A stretch of 64,000 nucleotides of DNA, taken from contig JAUJNJ010000004.1 of assembly GCA_030448225.1 (NCBI GenBank), forward strand, positions 31,010-95,009. The letters are read 5' to 3'. The translations under genes were made by a program, and so were the position numbers. The stretch is from Phycisphaerae bacterium (lineage in GTDB: Bacteria > Planctomycetota > Phycisphaerae > Tepidisphaerales > Tepidisphaeraceae). Below the pieces are notes generated by a model. It was given only the letters and a program-made list of their open reading frames with translations, was not told the DNA's origin and searched no databases. Positions 18,954 through 27,721 of the stretch are shown here, piece after piece (the first letter of the stretch is position 1; every line of letters starts with the position of its first letter).

Positions 18954-19637
18954 ATGAGCAATCCCCAGACAGAACCGGACGGCCTGGGGGCGGTGCCGCT
19001 GTTCCCGTTGCCGAACGTCGTGCTGTTCCCCAAGGCCGTGCAGCCGCTGCACATCTTCGAGGAACGGTACAAGGCGATGACCCACGACGCGCTAAACGGC
19101 GACGGGCGCATCGCGATGGCGCTGCTGCGGCCCGGCTGGGAGCGGGAGTATTACTCGCGCCCGGCGATCGAGCCGGTCGTGTGCGTCGGGCGGATCATCA
19201 GCCACGAGCGCCTGCCGGACGGGAAGTACAACTTCCTGCTCCAGGGCGAGGCCCGCGCCCGCGTCGTCCGCGAGCACGACGGGCACCTCACGCCGTACCG
19301 CGCGGCGGAACTCGACCTCCTCCCCGAGACCGAGGCGCCGGCCGAGGTGCTGACCGACCTGCGGCGGCGGCTCCAACGGCTGTTCGCGCACTCGCCGCTG
19401 GCGCCCACGCCGGCCGGGCGGCAGTTCCGCCAGTTGCTCGAGGGCACGCTCCCGACGCCGCTCGTCGCGGACCTGCTCGCGTTCACCTACCTGGAAGACG
19501 TCCCGCTGAAGCAGTCGCTGCTCGCCGAGCGCGACGTCGGCGGCCGCGTCGCCCGCCTCGTGGACGCGCTCGAGGCGTCGCAGCCGGTCCTCCAGTCCGC
19601 CTACCTCCGCGTGTCCGGCGACCCGACGATGAACTGA
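18954..19637 (+). CDS. Lon substrate-binding (LON N-terminal) domain protein
   Basis: A 227-residue stand-alone LON domain. It shows PLPNVVLFPKAVQPLHIFE, ERYKAMTHDAL, GRIISHERLPDGKYNFLLQG and, near the C-terminus, LLAFTYLEDVPLKQSLLAE. There is no AAA+ or protease domain, so this is not Lon itself. Such proteins are common but their role is unclear; peptide binding is assumed by family. ATG 18954 is chosen over an upstream GTG-like frame because the conserved PLFPLPN segment follows closely. Confidence 0.9.
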   Translation: MSNPQTEPDGLGAVPLFPLPNVVLFPKAVQPLHIFEERYKAMTHDALNGDGRIAMALLRPGWEREYYSRPAIEPVVCVGRIISHERLPDGKYNFLLQGEARARVVREHDGHLTPYRAAELDLLPETEAPAEVLTDLRRRLQRLFAHSPLAPTPAGRQFRQLLEGTLPTPLVADLLAFTYLEDVPLKQSLLAERDVGGRVARLVDALEASQPVLQSAYLRVSGDPTMN

Positions 19638-19780
19638 CCCGCCGGCGGCCCCTCCACCCCGAACGATCGACGTCGATCGATGTGAGACACGCCGGGCTCG
19701 CCCGGCGCGAATGCTTCTTTGCCTTTCGTGCGGCTTTGTCACAGAATGGAATGCCGCCGGGCTTCGGGAAAAACTTAGGC

Positions 19781-20323
19781 ATGTGGTATTTCGCGTACGG
19801 GTCAAACCTCAACTCTCGGGCGGTCAGCGAGTGGGCCCGTCACTACGGCCACAAGACGCCGGCGCTGAAGCCGGGGCGCCCGGCGGTGCTGGACAACTAC
19901 CGCCTGTGCTTCCCGATCTTCAGCGAGTACTGGGGCGGCGGGATCGGCGACATCGTCTACGACCCGGGCAAGTACGTCGCCGGCGCGCTGTTCGACCTGA
20001 CGCCGGCGGAACTCGACGTGCTCGACGCGAAGGTCGTGCGCAAGACCGACCCCGGCGGCAAGGAGATGGGCGTCTACAAGCGCATCGAGGTGAAGGTCGC
20101 GCCCCTCGGCAAGCACGAGCCGGTCAAGGCGCTGACGTACCAGGGGATCAACGTCGAGCGGTACCACATCCCGCCGACGCAGCACTACATGGACCTCGTC
20201 ATCCAGGGCGCGTACAGCTTCGGCCTGTCGATGATGTGGATCTCCTACCTCCAGAGCTTCAGCACGCAGGTCGGCCGCAAGCCCCGCCCGCCCGGCACCG
20301 GCGACGTCGCGCCCCGCCTGTGA
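19781..20323 (+). CDS. Gamma-glutamylcyclotransferase-like protein
   Basis: A 180-residue protein beginning MWYFAYGSNLNSRAV, the glycine-loop signature YGSN of the GGCT/AIG2 fold. LDNYRLCFPIFSEYWGGG and GALFDLTPAELDVLDAKV also match. The family acts on gamma-glutamyl amines or peptides, and several members have unknown substrates. The C-terminal half (HYMDLVIQGAYSFGLS) fits the GGCT-like group. The start at 19781 is set by the signature; an in-frame Met at 19751 is possible. Confidence 0.85.
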   Translation: MWYFAYGSNLNSRAVSEWARHYGHKTPALKPGRPAVLDNYRLCFPIFSEYWGGGIGDIVYDPGKYVAGALFDLTPAELDVLDAKVVRKTDPGGKEMGVYKRIEVKVAPLGKHEPVKALTYQGINVERYHIPPTQHYMDLVIQGAYSFGLSMMWISYLQSFSTQVGRKPRPPGTGDVAPRL

Positions 20324-20597
20324 ACGCCATTCTGTCTGACGAGCGTCGAGGCCGATCGAAGCGGGTTCGGACACGCGGCAGGCGCGGAGAGCGCGGCGGG
20401 GGACTGCGATTGCGTCGTGTCGGGATCCGCCTCCAGCACCTCGCACCATCTATCCGCTAATGTCGCACCACACGACGCGCCGGCCGTGCTTTGGACGCCC
20501 GCGCCCGCGCGACTGTCGGTAGCCACGGTCGCTTTAGGGTCGGCATATCCTTTGCTCTATCCTCCCCTCGCGGGGCCAAAGGGAAGGGCCTCTCGAG

Positions 20598-20810
20598 GTG
20601 AAGCTCAACATGACATTCAAAGTGGTCGCAACGTCGGACGCGCGGGAGACGGTCGTGGGCACGATCTGGGCCGAGGCGGAAGCGCAGGCGCAGATGATGG
20701 CGTCGAACCTGCTGACCGGGCACGGGCCGGTCGTGGTCCGGCGGGCCGAGGATCGCGAGATCCCGATGCGCGTCGCCGAGGCGAGTTACACGTCCCCTTA
20801 CGCCGTCTGA
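20598..20810 (+). CDS. Small hypothetical protein (70 aa)
   Basis: GTG 20598 or ATG 20610 gives a protein with TFKVVATSDARETVVGTIWA, EAEAQAQMMASNLLTGHG and VVVRRAEDREIPMRVAEASY. The pattern looks like a small alpha/beta domain. No family is recognised. It ends 11 bp before the convergent methyltransferase gene. Codon use matches neighbours, which supports a real gene. Confidence 0.6.
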   Translation: MKLNMTFKVVATSDARETVVGTIWAEAEAQAQMMASNLLTGHGPVVVRRAEDREIPMRVAEASYTSPYAV

Positions 20811-20821
20811 ACCGGCGGCGG

Positions 20822-21715
20822 TCACACGTCGTCCGACGCTTCCAGTTCCGACATCGCCATCACGGGCTCCGCCATCGGCTCCGCCGCGCCGCTTGCCGGC
20901 CGGCGGGCGACGACCTGCAGGTGCGCCGCGCGCGCGGCCGAGGACGGGTCCTTCGACAGCTCGGCTTCGAGCCGCAGCAGACGCTGCACCGCGTCCGGGT
21001 GCGTCAGCAGGAACTTGTTCTGCCGCACCGGGATGACCGGCTTGCCCGCCACGTCGAGCACCTCGAACCCGGCGCGTTCGAAGAGCCTGCGGGCGGACGT
21101 CGGCGTGAACATCGTCAACTCGAACCGCTCGCGCTCGTCGGCCGTCAGCCAGTGGGTCCGGCCGCTGCCGAGGAACTCCTCGAGCGCCTCGAGGTTGCCG
21201 CGCTCGACGTAGTGATCGATCGCGCCGAGCTTGTTGTCGACCGTCGCGACCACGACCCCGCCCGGGCGGCAGATGCGGCGCATTTCGCGCGCCGCGCGCT
21301 GCGGGTCGGAGCAGATCGACACCGGGTCGCCCATCGCCAGCACGAGCGCGAACGCGTCCGGCGGCACCTGCGGCATGTCGACGATGTCGGCCACGACGAA
21401 CGTCGCGCGCCTGGCCTTGGCCTCGCCCATTTCCCCCGCCTTCGCCCGCGCCTGCTCGACCATCGCCGCGGCGTTGTCGAGGAACGTCGTGGCGAACCCG
21501 CTCTTGAGGAGTTTCAGGCCCCACTTGCCGGTCCCGCACCCGAGGTCCGCGCACGTGGCCGACAGATCCTTCGGCAGGTACGGCTTGATCATCCGCCAGG
21601 TCAGGTCGTCGTGGAACCGCCAGTACGGGTCGTCGTAGATCGCGTCGTACTGCCGGGCGACCCGGTCGTGGTACCGGCGTGACTTCTCGCTCGAGTTGCG
21701 TCCGTGGCGGGCCAT
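20822..21715 (-). CDS. Class I SAM-dependent methyltransferase
   Basis: A 297-residue protein. Motif I is CADLGCGTGKWGLKLL (residues about 55-70), then ADIVDMPQVPPDAFALVLAM (motifs II-III) and AAREMRRICRPGGVVVATVD (post-motif III). The C-terminal third includes LFERAGFEVLDVAGKPVIPV, typical of methyltransferase_11/25 enzymes. The substrate is unknown. No partner gene clarifies it; the next gene (murD) starts far upstream with an intervening gap of about 300 bp that holds no gene. Confidence 0.9.
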   Translation of the reverse strand: MARHGRNSSEKSRRYHDRVARQYDAIYDDPYWRFHDDLTWRMIKPYLPKDLSATCADLGCGTGKWGLKLLKSGFATTFLDNAAAMVEQARAKAGEMGEAKARRATFVVADIVDMPQVPPDAFALVLAMGDPVSICSDPQRAAREMRRICRPGGVVVATVDNKLGAIDHYVERGNLEALEEFLGSGRTHWLTADERERFELTMFTPTSARRLFERAGFEVLDVAGKPVIPVRQNKFLLTHPDAVQRLLRLEAELSKDPSSAARAAHLQVVARRPASGAAEPMAEPVMAMSELEASDDV

Positions 21716-22011
21716 GGCGTGACCTTAGCTCAGGAGGCGCGTGAGCGTCCACCGGTGAGGTCTACGCCTTTTCCTTCGAGGCACATTTCCCGAACGCTCT
21801 TTACGCGCGTGCGGATGCGCATCGGACGATCCGAACAAATACGTCGACGCCCCGCATCCTTGGCGTCGCCAGACTGCACCGCTCGCTGCGTACCGCTCGA
21901 TCGCGGATCCGAAAGGCGGCGCTCCCCCATGTCGAATCTGGCGGTGCCGCGGTGTGAAACTGCGAAGCGCCCGATGCGGTCCCTGGACGTATGTCAGGGG
22001 CGCGTTCTCGC

Positions 22012-23314
22012 TCACTGCTCCCGCGCCAGCGCGGTGAAGAGTTGCCCCCGCTCTTCGAAGTTGTTGAACTGGTCGAAGCTCGCGCACCCGGTGCTGAGCA
22101 GGACGACGTCGCCGGGCGCGGCGATCGTTTTGGCCATCTTCATCGCCGTGCGCAGGTCGCCGCAGTCGTAGAGCGTGGCGGCGCCGGTGAGGCCGGACTG
22201 GCCGATCGTGTCGACGATCTTCTTGCCGGTCGCGCCGACGCAGAGCACGCCCTTGGCCCGCTCGACCAGCGCGTTGCACATGTCGGTCAGCGGCAGGCCC
22301 TTGTCGGAGCCGCCCACGATCTGGATCACCCGGCGGGACGCGAACGACTCCAGCGCCGCGACGGCGGCGTCGGGAATGGTGGCGATCGAGTCGTTGAAGA
22401 AGCGCACGCCGGCCGCCGACTCGTGCACGAGTTCGAGGCGGTGGGGCAGCCCGCGGAAGTCTTGCAGCGCCGCCTGCGCCTCGTCCCACGACACGCCGAG
22501 CAGCGCGGCGGCCGCGTACGCGGCCTGAGCGTTGAGCTGGTTGTGCCGGCCGGGGACGCGCAGGTCGATTGCGCCCCGCGACGCCGAACGTCAGCACACG
22601 CGCCGCCGTCGCCAGCGACAGTTCGAGCGCGGCCGCGTTCTCCTCGTTCAGCAATGAGTAATTGTCCGGGCGCTGAAAGCGGACGATCGTCCGCTTCGCC
22701 TCGAGGTACGCCTCGGCCGAGCCGTGCCAGTCGAGGTGGTCCGCTGCCAGCATGGTGATCACGGCGATGTGCGGCGACCACCGCATCGCGCCGAGGTGCT
22801 CCAGCATGAAGCTCGACAGTTCGAGCACGACGAGGTCGGTCTTCTCGATGTTCGGCAGTTCGGGCAACAGCGACTTGCCGATGTTTCCGCCGACCCACGT
22901 GCGGTAGCGTGCGCCGAGCACCTTCCCGAGCATCGCGGTCGTCGTGCTCTTCCCCTTCGTCCCGGTGACGCCGACGATTTCCGCCGGGCACCGCTCGGCG
23001 AACAGCCGGATCTCCGTCGTCACCGGCACGCCCGCGCCCGCGGCGGCCTTCAGGTACGGGTTGCTCGGAGGCAGGGCCGGCGACGCGACGACGACGTCGG
23101 CCCCGACGAAATCCGCTTCCCGCTGCTCCCCCAGCCGAAACTCGATCGGCAGCCCCTCGAGCTGCTTCACCGAATCGGCCAGCTTTTCGGCCGGGTCGCG
23201 GTCCGTCACCAGCACGCGCGCGCCCTGCTCCACGAGCCAACGGCTCACCGCGATCCCGCCGCCGAAGCGCCCGAGGCCCGCCACCGTCACCCGCTTGCCC
23301 TCGACTGGTTGCAT
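22012..23314 (-). CDS. murD: UDP-N-acetylmuramoyl-alanine-D-glutamate ligase MurD (one frameshift)
   Basis: Residues from ATG 23314 read MQPVEGKRVTVAGLGRFGGG (Rossmann-like N-domain), EIVGVTGTKGKSTTTAMLGK (ATP P-loop), LELSSFMLEHLGAMRWSPHI and AVITMLAADHLDWHGSAEAY. The frame breaks near 22570 after VLTFGVAG. The next frame gives AIDLRVPGRHNQLNAQAAYA, VRFFNDSIATIPDAAVAALE, VGGSDKGLP and LLSTGCASFDQFNNFEERG, to the TGA at 22012-22014. All MurD domains are present, so a one-base error is likely. MurD adds D-Glu to the peptidoglycan precursor in the cytoplasm. No other mur gene is in the window. Confidence 0.93.
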
Positions 23315-23361
23315 CGCCGGATATGCTAACGAGTCGGTCGCCGCGGGTGTAGAATCCTCAC

Positions 23362-23540
23362 ATCACCCGGACGATCCGAGCACGCTTCGACGGCAAGGTG
23401 ACCGTGCACGACGAGCCGGCGGACCTGGCGGTGAACACGCCGTTGAGGATGACGTGAGCACTGACGATCAGCACGCGACGGAGCCGACGATGGAGGAGCG
23501 GCACGCGGCTCGGGCAGAGTTCATTGAGCGGGTAACCAGC
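23362..23540 (+). pseudogene. AF2212-like antitoxin remnant without a normal start
   Basis: From 23362 the plus strand reads ITRTIRARFDGKVTVHDEP, ADLAVNTPLRMT, then TGA at 23455-23457. This closely fits the N-terminal half of small AF2212/DUF104-type antitoxins (xTRTIxAxFDGKVLVPDEPxDL). The expected ATG is ATC here, and the only upstream in-frame codon boundary is a TAG at 23350. A GTG overlaps the TGA by four bases and leads VSTDDQHATEPTMEERHAAR, AEFIERVTSGG, which could be the rest of the antitoxin after a frameshift. No PIN toxin follows. Low confidence. Confidence 0.35.
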
Positions 23541-23786
23541 GGCGGGCGATGGCGGCGACGACGACCTGCTCGTACGCGTCGCCCCACTGCGACGGCAGGC
23601 AGTACACCTTCGTGCTCGGCGTGAAATGCTTCGAGCCGCGGCGGACTTCCTTCGACTCGCCAAATCCATGCTCCGCCACCACACGTTGCCGACAAGGCAC
23701 CAGTTGGTCGGCCCCGCCTCGGCGCGGGGCGCCGCCCCGAAGAGCCACGCCCGCAAGCGCTCGAACTGTCGGCGGATCGCTGTCAT
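23521..23786 (-). CDS. Small conserved protein (frameshifted)
   Basis: ATG 23786 gives MTAIRRQFERLRAWLFGAAP and NWCLVGNV. Removing one base near 23690 joins this to VAEHGFGESKEVRRGSKHF and TPSTKVYCLPSQWGDAYEQV, ending AIARRWLPAQ at 23521. The NWCLV...RGSKHFxPxTKVYC pattern is, from memory, that of a small uncharacterised family in several phyla. Total is about 88 residues. The function is unknown. Confidence 0.6.
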
Positions 23787-23864
23787 CGGCGAACGTGGGG
23801 CGAGACGTCGCGTGGCCCGACGCTACGTCCTCACGAGCCATCCACCCGCCGCACCCGCCCCGAG

Positions 23865-24263
23865 TCAGGGAAACGCGGAGTCGGCGTTGATGAAGAGCCA
23901 GACGTACGCGCACAACCAGAGCCCCGAGTGGAGCACGAGCGCGATGATCCCGACGGCCACGCGGTCGCCGCGCGGGCTGCGCCTGATTGAGTGGATCCAG
24001 ATGGCCAGGAGCAGGGCGGTGACGAGCACGATCGGGATGCCATTCACCCACATCGCGTAGAAACGCTCGTTCGGCGTCCGCTGCAGGACGTTGGTCCCCT
24101 CTCGCGCCTGGAAGTGCCACATCGTGAGGGTGCTGAGCATCCCCGACACCGCGACCGCGAGAATGCCCGGCCCCGCCGAGACGATCACCGCCCAAAGCCG
24201 CCCCGGCCACCGCGAAGCCGCGCGAGGTGGCGCGTAGTTCAGCACCGCAACCATGGCGCTCAT
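23865..24263 (-). CDS. Small three-helix membrane protein
   Basis: A 132-residue protein with hydrophobic segments around LWAVIVSAGPGILAVAVSGM, GIPIVLVTALLLAIWIHS and VAVGIIALVLHSGLWLCAYV. A periplasm- or cytoplasm-facing loop (WHFQAREGTNVLQRTPNERF) lies between the first two. The family is not recognised. ATG 24263 or 24254 (MVAVLNY) may start it. Confidence 0.6.
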   Translation of the reverse strand: MSAMVAVLNYAPPRAASRWPGRLWAVIVSAGPGILAVAVSGMLSTLTMWHFQAREGTNVLQRTPNERFYAMWVNGIPIVLVTALLLAIWIHSIRRSPRGDRVAVGIIALVLHSGLWLCAYVWLFINADSAFP

Positions 24264-24390
24264 CCTACCCGCACCACGCCGGTGAAGCCCTTCGTTCGCA
24301 AACCGACGTTCGCGTGAGCGGACGACTCCGCAGATGCCTCACATCGAGCAAGCGCCTCGCGGGGCGCACCCAAGTCGCCCGTCATCATCC

Positions 24391-24424
24391 CAAAACGAAA
24401 GCCGCGGGAGAAAGCTCCCGCGGC
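24391..24424 (-). terminator. Rho-independent terminator of the O-methyltransferase gene
   Basis: Read on the minus strand: GCCGCGGGAG, loop CTTT, CTCCCGCGGC, followed by TTTCGTTTTG. The stem is a perfect 10 bp. It lies about 100 bp after the stop of the minus-strand methyltransferase. Confidence 0.85.
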
Positions 24425-24477
24425 GTTTACGTAAGTGCACGACGCGATATGCGCGGCACTGCGATGATTTCTGACGA

Positions 24478-24524
24478 ATGACAACTGACAACTAGCAACT
24501 AGCAACTAGCAACTAGCAACTCGC
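24478..24524. repeat. Tandem CTAGCAA repeat after a stop codon
   Basis: Five to six head-to-tail copies of a 7-base unit (CTAGCAA), preceded by two GACAACT-like units, abut the 3' end of the O-methyltransferase gene (stop at 24528). The word type matches the ACT-rich repeats at 9626 and 10652. The terminator at 24391 lies beyond it. Confidence 0.7.
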
Positions 24525-24527
24525 CAC

Positions 24528-25583
<1,056 letters not shown>

Positions 25584-26003
25584 GATATCGTTCAAACGCG
25601 GAAGCCACGCGGAAAATGCCTCAGGGAAGAGTGGCGAGTGGAGGAGTGGGGAGTGGAGGAGTGGGGAGTGGGGTGGAAGAGGAGGGAGGTCGAACCGAGC
25701 GTGAGGTGTCGAACCGAAAACCATGGGCGCGAGCACTTTCAACATTCGACCGGGCCGCGGAGGGCATCTAACAGCCTCGGCCGGAAGGCCGCGGGAGCGT
25801 ACGAGGGACGTTGGCGCACCTTGGCGCGGGCCGATGTAGGATGTGAACTACACTGCGCGGTCGCTGGATGGCGGGCGACCGCGAATTGTCGTCTTACAAC
25901 TCGCCGCGGCGGAGTCGTTGCCCGGGGCAAGAGGTCGAGGATGATCAGGGTTCATCGGTGCCCCATCGGTCGCAGAATCGCGGTGTCGTGAGTCGCGGCA
26001 CGC
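25584..26003. promoter_or_regulatory. Divergent intergenic region with GAGTGG tandem repeat
   Basis: This 420 bp gap separates the methyltransferase from the flagellin-like gene. At 25624-25680 it carries a purine-rich tandem of GAGTGG(A/G)GAGTGGGG words, the same family as the post-stop hairpins but here at a 5' end and with no clear opposite arm. The rest (25700-26003) should contain two divergent promoters; I see no certain boxes. Confidence 0.5.
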
Positions 26004-26873
26004 GTGACCCGGAAAGGACCCTTCGTGGCCGAGGTGTCGAGCAACTACGCGATCCGCGGCGCGCCGGTTGGCACGGCGAAGGTCGAGGATCCTGCGGCGT
26101 CGCTGCGTCGGCTGGATCTTAGCGGGCGCGCGGGCGGGGCGTGGGCGGACGTGATCCAACTCGACGCGACCGGCCTCGCCACGGCCGCCCGCACGATCGA
26201 CGCCGAGCGCGATGTCCTCCAGCGGTCGCACGAGGCGGGGCAGGCGGCGCTGGGGGCGCTGGCACTGATCGACGAGAAACTCGCCGAGGCCACGGACCTC
26301 GCCGCCGCCAACGCCAAGGCCGGCACGTCGCGCGACGTGCGGCGGGCGAACCAGCGACGGATCGACGCGCTGCTCGACGAAGTGGGAAACGCCGCCGCCG
26401 ACGCGGGGACGGCGGGCGCCCGCGTGCTCGACGGGAGCGTGACGCTCGTGGCGGGCGACGATTCGCTGCCGATCGAGCGCGTGTCGCTGGCAACGCTCGG
26501 CCGGGTGTCGGTCAACGGCCGGGCGGCTAGCCTGAAGGACGTGCGCACCCGTGAACCGCTCGACACTGCCCGCCGCCGCCGGTCGACGAATGCCGCCGCC
26601 CGCCGCAGCCTCGACGAGGCGGGCGACACGGTGAAGTCGCTGCGGGCGCGGGTCGAGACGTTCCTCACCGAGTCCGTCCGCCCCCGCGTGGCCGACGTCG
26701 CCGTCGCAATGGAAGGGCTGTTCGAGAACACCGCCGGCCGCCTCACCGGCACCGAGGACGCGCTGATCGTCGCCCGCGAGTTGCGCAAGAAGATGTTGTC
26801 GAGCGCGACGGCCGCCACGATCGTCGGCGCCGAAGGGTGGAATCGCGAGCGCCTGCTCGGCCTCCTGAGCTGA
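26004..26873 (+). CDS. Flagellin-like protein, orphan
   Basis: A 289-residue protein (GTG start at 26004). The N-terminal half follows the flagellin D0/D1 helix pattern: LATAARTIDAERDVLQRSHE, ALGALALIDEKLAEATDLAA, ANAKAGTSRDVRRANQRRID, ALLDEVGNAAADAG and RVLDGS. Flagellins keep a similar xRxxxQxxIDxLLxEIxxIAxxxxxNGxxLLDG order. The C-terminal half has long helices (LRARVETFLTESVRPRVADV, LIVARELRKKMLSSATAATI). No flagellar genes are nearby. It may be a true minor flagellin, a hook-associated relative, or a coiled-coil protein that resembles one. Similarity is by eye only. Confidence 0.5.
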   Translation: MTRKGPFVAEVSSNYAIRGAPVGTAKVEDPAASLRRLDLSGRAGGAWADVIQLDATGLATAARTIDAERDVLQRSHEAGQAALGALALIDEKLAEATDLAAANAKAGTSRDVRRANQRRIDALLDEVGNAAADAGTAGARVLDGSVTLVAGDDSLPIERVSLATLGRVSVNGRAASLKDVRTREPLDTARRRRSTNAAARRSLDEAGDTVKSLRARVETFLTESVRPRVADVAVAMEGLFENTAGRLTGTEDALIVARELRKKMLSSATAATIVGAEGWNRERLLGLLS

Positions 26874-26911
26874 CCGTGTCGACCGGTGCGGCCGCGAACG
26901 CTCCGCCGATG

Positions 26912-27547
26912 TCAACTCCAGTCCGGCCCTGTCGAGCTGACGCGGGTCGTCACGTTCGGCTGGTTGAGTATGTCGACCGGAATGCCGGTCGCGTCGTTGA
27001 ACTTCCGCAGCGTCTCCGTCATCGGGTCGCCCCAGTACCAGCCGACTACGAGGTAGGCCGTCGCACCCTCCGCGGTCCGCGCCACGAGTTGAAGTTCCGA
27101 GAGGGCGTGCTCGACTTTTTGCTGCGACTCGGCGCCGCCGATCCAGTTTCCAGACACGACGCGCAGGCCGAGCATGTCCCGCCTCTGAACCGTCACGCCC
27201 TCGCGCGGCAGGCGGACCGTCCCATCCGACAATGTGCAGACGAGGTACGGTCCAGCGCGCTGGTCTTTCAATGACTTCGTCAGCACGGTCAACATCAGGG
27301 CTTCCATGGGCAGGATGCCGAAGATCATGATCAACACGGAGATCAGGATGTGGGTCGAAGAGAGAAGGAACGCGATTCCGATCGCCGGGATGAAAAGACA
27401 CACGATCGACGCGACCACGGTGAGAGTGCCGTAGCGCGGCCGGATCTCCACCCGATTCGGCAGCACGCGACACGTCCACTGCGGCGGATTCACGTGGCCG
27501 CCTTCCCCGCTGAGCCACTCCTTGTATTCGGCAGGGTGTTGAGGCAT
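26912..27547 (-). CDS. Membrane protein of unknown function
   Basis: ATG 27547 begins MPQHPAEYKEWLSGEGGHV. Two adjacent membrane helices follow (VVASIVCLFIPAIGIAFLLS and ILISVLIMIFGILPMEALML), then a soluble C-terminal domain with YLVCTLSDGTVRLPREGVTV and AYLVVGWYWGDPMTETLRKF. Length is 211 residues. This resembles planctomycete proteins with a PH-like C-terminal domain, but I cannot name a family. The upstream extension to 27715 is Arg/Cys-rich and not protein-like. Confidence 0.6.
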   Translation of the reverse strand: MPQHPAEYKEWLSGEGGHVNPPQWTCRVLPNRVEIRPRYGTLTVVASIVCLFIPAIGIAFLLSSTHILISVLIMIFGILPMEALMLTVLTKSLKDQRAGPYLVCTLSDGTVRLPREGVTVQRRDMLGLRVVSGNWIGGAESQQKVEHALSELQLVARTAEGATAYLVVGWYWGDPMTETLRKFNDATGIPVDILNQPNVTTRVSSTGPDWS

Positions 27548-27721
27548 CGACGTTGACTTGGCGCGTTTCGACGGCACGGGCGGCAGCCAGGCAGTAGGAC
27601 GCGTGCTCTGTTGCTCGCTCCCGGAACAACAACGGAGTGAGGATCGGCCGCGCATCATCTGCGGCACATCACGGGCCTTTGTCGCGTCCTGGAGAGCGGC
27701 CCGTTTTTCGTGCACCGCTCG

